A stretch of 64,000 bases of DNA. Source: DASPJR01 sp035628505 (lineage in GTDB: Bacteria > Planctomycetota > SZUA-567 > H5-PLA8). The translations under genes and the position numbers were made by a program. Positions within the stretch are counted from its first letter, which is position 1. Every line of letters begins with the position of its first letter. The notes beneath the pieces are model-generated. The model saw only the letters and a list, made by a program, of their open reading frames with translations, did not search any database and was not told where the DNA came from. This document shows positions 61,728-64,000 of this stretch, one piece after another. The stretch lies in NCBI GenBank assembly GCA_035628505.1, contig DASPJR010000158.1:33783-97782 (forward strand). The letters run 5' to 3'.

Positions 61728-63104
61728 CTATTTTTTCGCGGCTTCCCAGCTCGCGCGCAGCGCTTTGGCATCGACGGCGCCGAATTCTTTTCCGCTGGTT
61801 GAAACGAGCGTTTTCTTCTGCAGTTTCGGCAGCAGATCGCCATGAGCCGCGATGAGCTCATCGCACATCTCCACGATCTTATCGAGCGGCAGCGTCGCAG
61901 CGGTCAGCGGATCAAACATGCAGGCCTGGTAGCAGTGATCGCGGCGGCCTTCCAGCGCGGCGCGTATAAACAGCTCGTGCTGCGTGATGTGCGGCTGCAT
62001 GTAGCCGACCAGCTGAGGCGGCAGTTCGCCAACAGTCGTAAACTGCAGACCGGCACGGTCGACCAGCGTCGGCACTTCAGTAATCGCGCTCGCCGGCAGA
62101 TTGCTGATCGCGCCGCGGTTGGGCATATTTCCGTAGACGACGCTCGGCGTTCCGGTCACGATCGAATGAATAATCGTGCTTCCGTATTCGTGGCTGCGCC
62201 GCACTTGAATGGGTTCGTCTGATTTGCCGAACGTTTTCATGCGTTCGAATTCATCGACGATCTTGTCGCAGCGCCGGAGGTACTCGTCGATCGGGACGTC
62301 AAACGCGGCAATCTGCTCGCTGCCATGCGGAATGAAATACGGGCAGTACTCAGCGTTGTGCTCGCTGGATTCCGTGACGAAATAGCCCAGGCGCTTCATC
62401 AGTTCAAAGCGGACCTTGTTCGTTCTGTAGATCTCGGGATTGTCCATCGCCGCGAAGAGCCGCGGATAGAGATCGACGCCGTTTTTCTCAAGCTTCAGAT
62501 AGAACGCCATGTGATTGATGCCGGCGCAGGTGAACGCGACGTCTTCCGGCGTCTCGCCGATGTATCCCATGATCTGGTTCAGCGTTCCCTGAACGCTGTG
62601 GCAGAGACCGACTGCGCGAATGCCGCTCGTACGCGAAATCGTCTGCATGTTCATCGACATTGGATTGGAGTAATTGAGCAGCACCGCCCGCGGGCAGAGC
62701 TGTTCCATGTCGCGGCACAACCCGGTGAGCATCGGAAACGTGCGCAGCGCGCGGAACAATCCGCCGGGCCCCGTTGTGTCGGCAATCGTGAAATTCAGTC
62801 CGTACTTGCGCGGTATCTCGAAATCCACCAGCGTGCTGTCGAAGCCGCCGATCTGGACCATGTTGATCACGAAGTCCGCTCCGCGCAGCGCTTCGCGGCG
62901 GTCCTGCGTGGCCATAATTGTGGGATTGGCGTTGAGCGCGCGGGCGACTTTACGGCAGAGATTGGCGCCGACTTCTAGGCGCTCGCGATCGATGTCCATG
63001 TACGCGATCGTCGCGTCACGGAACTCGGGATAGCTCAGGATGTCGCCGGTCAGATTCTTGGAGAAGACAACGCTGCCCGCGCCGATCATCGCGATTTTTA
63101 TCAT
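61728..63104 (-). CDS. melA: GH4 family alpha-galactosidase/glucosidase
   Basis: 458 residues. Family 4 enzymes hydrolyse glycosides through an NAD- and Mn-dependent redox mechanism. The NAD motif GAGSVVFSKNLTGDIL, 'YSNPMSMNMQTI', the metal-binding cysteine in GLCHSVQG and histidine in GINHMAFYLK are all present. The alpha-galactosidase (MelA) subtype is likeliest from the GLCHS and INHM context, but alpha-glucosidase or glucuronidase is possible. It is convergent with the ThuA-like gene, and the sugars released may feed the ROK kinase. Confidence 0.9.
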   Translation of the reverse strand: MIKIAMIGAGSVVFSKNLTGDILSYPEFRDATIAYMDIDRERLEVGANLCRKVARALNANPTIMATQDRREALRGADFVINMVQIGGFDSTLVDFEIPRKYGLNFTIADTTGPGGLFRALRTFPMLTGLCRDMEQLCPRAVLLNYSNPMSMNMQTISRTSGIRAVGLCHSVQGTLNQIMGYIGETPEDVAFTCAGINHMAFYLKLEKNGVDLYPRLFAAMDNPEIYRTNKVRFELMKRLGYFVTESSEHNAEYCPYFIPHGSEQIAAFDVPIDEYLRRCDKIVDEFERMKTFGKSDEPIQVRRSHEYGSTIIHSIVTGTPSVVYGNMPNRGAISNLPASAITEVPTLVDRAGLQFTTVGELPPQLVGYMQPHITQHELFIRAALEGRRDHCYQACMFDPLTAATLPLDKIVEMCDELIAAHGDLLPKLQKKTLVSTSGKEFGAVDAKALRASWEAAKK

Positions 63105-63271
63105 GAGCCTGAGCCTCCGTGATCGAGGCGCAGTTTAGCACGAAGGCACTAAGACACGAAGAAACAAAGACGACAGCGCGCTTCCAAGGGGAATCACCGC
63201 TTACAGTGCCCCCTCAAACTAACTAAGACGATTTGCGTTTGCGATTTGTCGGGACTTTTTTCAAAATTTTT
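63105..63271. other. Intergenic region with degenerate CACGAAG-type repeat
   Basis: Around 63133-63172 the sequence is a run of CACGAAG/CACTAAG-like units, a low-complexity intergenic repeat common in environmental genomes. No gene or promoter recognised. Confidence 0.4.
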
Positions 63272-64000
63272 TCACTCGCCGGCGGCGGGTTCGCCGAATT
63301 CTTTGCGCACTTCAGCAATTGGGTCGCCGGCGGTAAGAGCTCCTCCCGAGGGAGGTTCGCCACCAGGCGTGTCGCCGCTAAAGCTCATATAGCGCCAGAT
63401 CGCTGCGCCGGTAAAAAGTGCGTCGACCGCAACGAAACCGATGACGTACTCTTCACCGCCTGAGCCGGTGCCATAGGAGTGAAGGCCCTTGCCGAGCACG
63501 AAATTGACGCCATACCACGCCATCACGATCGCCTGGAAGCAAATGACCGATCCGACGCTCATCCCAAAATTCGCCCACCAGCCGGCGAAGCGACCGTGCA
63601 GCACGAACAGGTAGCAGAGCAGCGCGATAAATGCCCACGTCTCCTTTGGATCCCATCCCCAGAAGCGGCCCCAGGAGTAGTACGCCCAGACGCCGCCCAG
63701 AATCGTGCCGACTGCCAGCAGCAGCACGCCGATCTGCATGGTGCGGTAGACGAACTGATGCAGCTCGCGATGTTCGGCACGGGCCGCGGGTTTGAACAGA
63801 TGCGTACCCAGCGTCACGTGCCCCAGCACCCACGCCAGCATGAACGCGGCGTAGCTGAGCGTGATGGTTAGAACGTGAACGGTGAGCCAGAAATTATCGC
63901 GCAGTACCGGAACCAGCGGGCTGATCTTTGATTCAAAGCCGGGCATCGCCGCGTTGCCCATCACAGCGGGGACCAGGTCCATCAGCACCAGGCACAGGAA
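63272..64000 (-). CDS. ccsA: CcsA/ResC-type cytochrome c biogenesis protein (C-terminal part, partial)
   Basis: The frame is open to the window edge, so the N-terminus is missing; the 243 or so residues seen cover several membrane helices. The tryptophan-rich haem-handling motif WGRFWGWDPKETWAF is diagnostic of CcsA/CcmF/CcmC-type haem transporters, with histidines in 'LTVHVLTITLSY' and 'LHGRFAGWWAN'. System II cytochrome c assembly exports haem and attaches it to apocytochromes outside the membrane. The C-terminus has an extra hydrophilic tail (GEPPSGGALTAGDP). The start and any partner gene (ResB) lie outside the window. Confidence 0.9.
   Translation of the reverse strand, partial: FLCLVLMDLVPAVMGNAAMPGFESKISPLVPVLRDNFWLTVHVLTITLSYAAFMLAWVLGHVTLGTHLFKPAARAEHRELHQFVYRTMQIGVLLLAVGTILGGVWAYYSWGRFWGWDPKETWAFIALLCYLFVLHGRFAGWWANFGMSVGSVICFQAIVMAWYGVNFVLGKGLHSYGTGSGGEEYVIGFVAVDALFTGAAIWRYMSFSGDTPGGEPPSGGALTAGDPIAEVRKEFGEPAAGE

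Overview
The window reads as a chromosomal segment of a free-living, diderm, moderately GC-rich bacterium. It is gene-dense, with no rRNA, tRNA, prophage, IS element or CRISPR array that I could see. Several traits point towards the PVC superphylum, most likely Planctomycetota or a neighbouring deep lineage: Hanks-type kinases with unusual C-termini (one with an NPCBM-like domain), ThuA-like proteins, secreted alpha/beta hydrolases, large secreted Ig-like proteins, a DUF4388 protein, an LEERIAP-type leader peptide, and a selenocysteine pathway (selA plus a selenoprotein SelD). The phylum call is inference from gene content; no marker gene settles it.

Layout. 1-2.1 kb: tail of a PDZ protein, a JAMM peptidase and enolase. 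2.3-10.1 kb (minus strand): three paralogous secreted proteins with putative-Ig domains, the middle one carrying an inserted phage-tail-like module, then a membrane-anchored Ig-like protein. 10.2-18.7 kb: a BtrH-like protein, two paralogous small membrane proteins, a thioredoxin-fold protein lacking CXXC, a YbaL-type cation/proton antiporter, a TPR protein and a Ser/Thr kinase. 18.9-26.4 kb: the conserved prkA-yeaH-spoVR stress cassette, split by a segment with a 7-bp tandem repeat, gene remnants, a sulfite-oxidase-like molybdoenzyme and a Uma2 protein. 26.7-35.2 kb: malQ, a pseudokinase, a secreted archaemetzincin, a DUF4388 protein, a ThuA protein and a beta-hydroxyacid dehydrogenase.

35.7-38.5 kb holds the most interesting locus: an 83-residue peptide with an LEERIAP leader-like motif, a strong hairpin, then one 811-residue protein combining a PqqD-like domain, an M50 site-2-type protease and an HlyD-type adaptor. 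This looks like a precursor peptide with a single-protein maturation/export machine. 38.5-43.9 kb: a secreted hydrolase and a polysaccharide set (ExoA-like GT2, GT4, GDP-mannose 6-dehydrogenase).

44-51.3 kb (mostly minus strand): selD with an in-frame UGA at its active site, a ParE-type toxin broken by a frameshift beside its antitoxin, a Ser/Thr kinase with an NPCBM-like domain, an FHA-GGDEF protein, a secreted esterase and selA. 51.6-57.8 kb: acylphosphatase, then a three-gene ABC export operon resembling gliding-type Gld systems. 57.9-64 kb: a receiver-HATPase fusion, a ROK kinase, a GT2, a second ThuA protein, a GH4 alpha-galactosidase and the C-terminal part of a CcsA/ResC-type cytochrome c assembly protein that runs off the end.

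Short tandem heptanucleotide arrays (786-820, 22957-23026, 40930-41063) and several degenerate intergenic palindromes recur, suggesting genome-wide repeat families. Starts were often moved downstream of the longest open frame to codons preceded by a Shine-Dalgarno sequence or a signal peptide.
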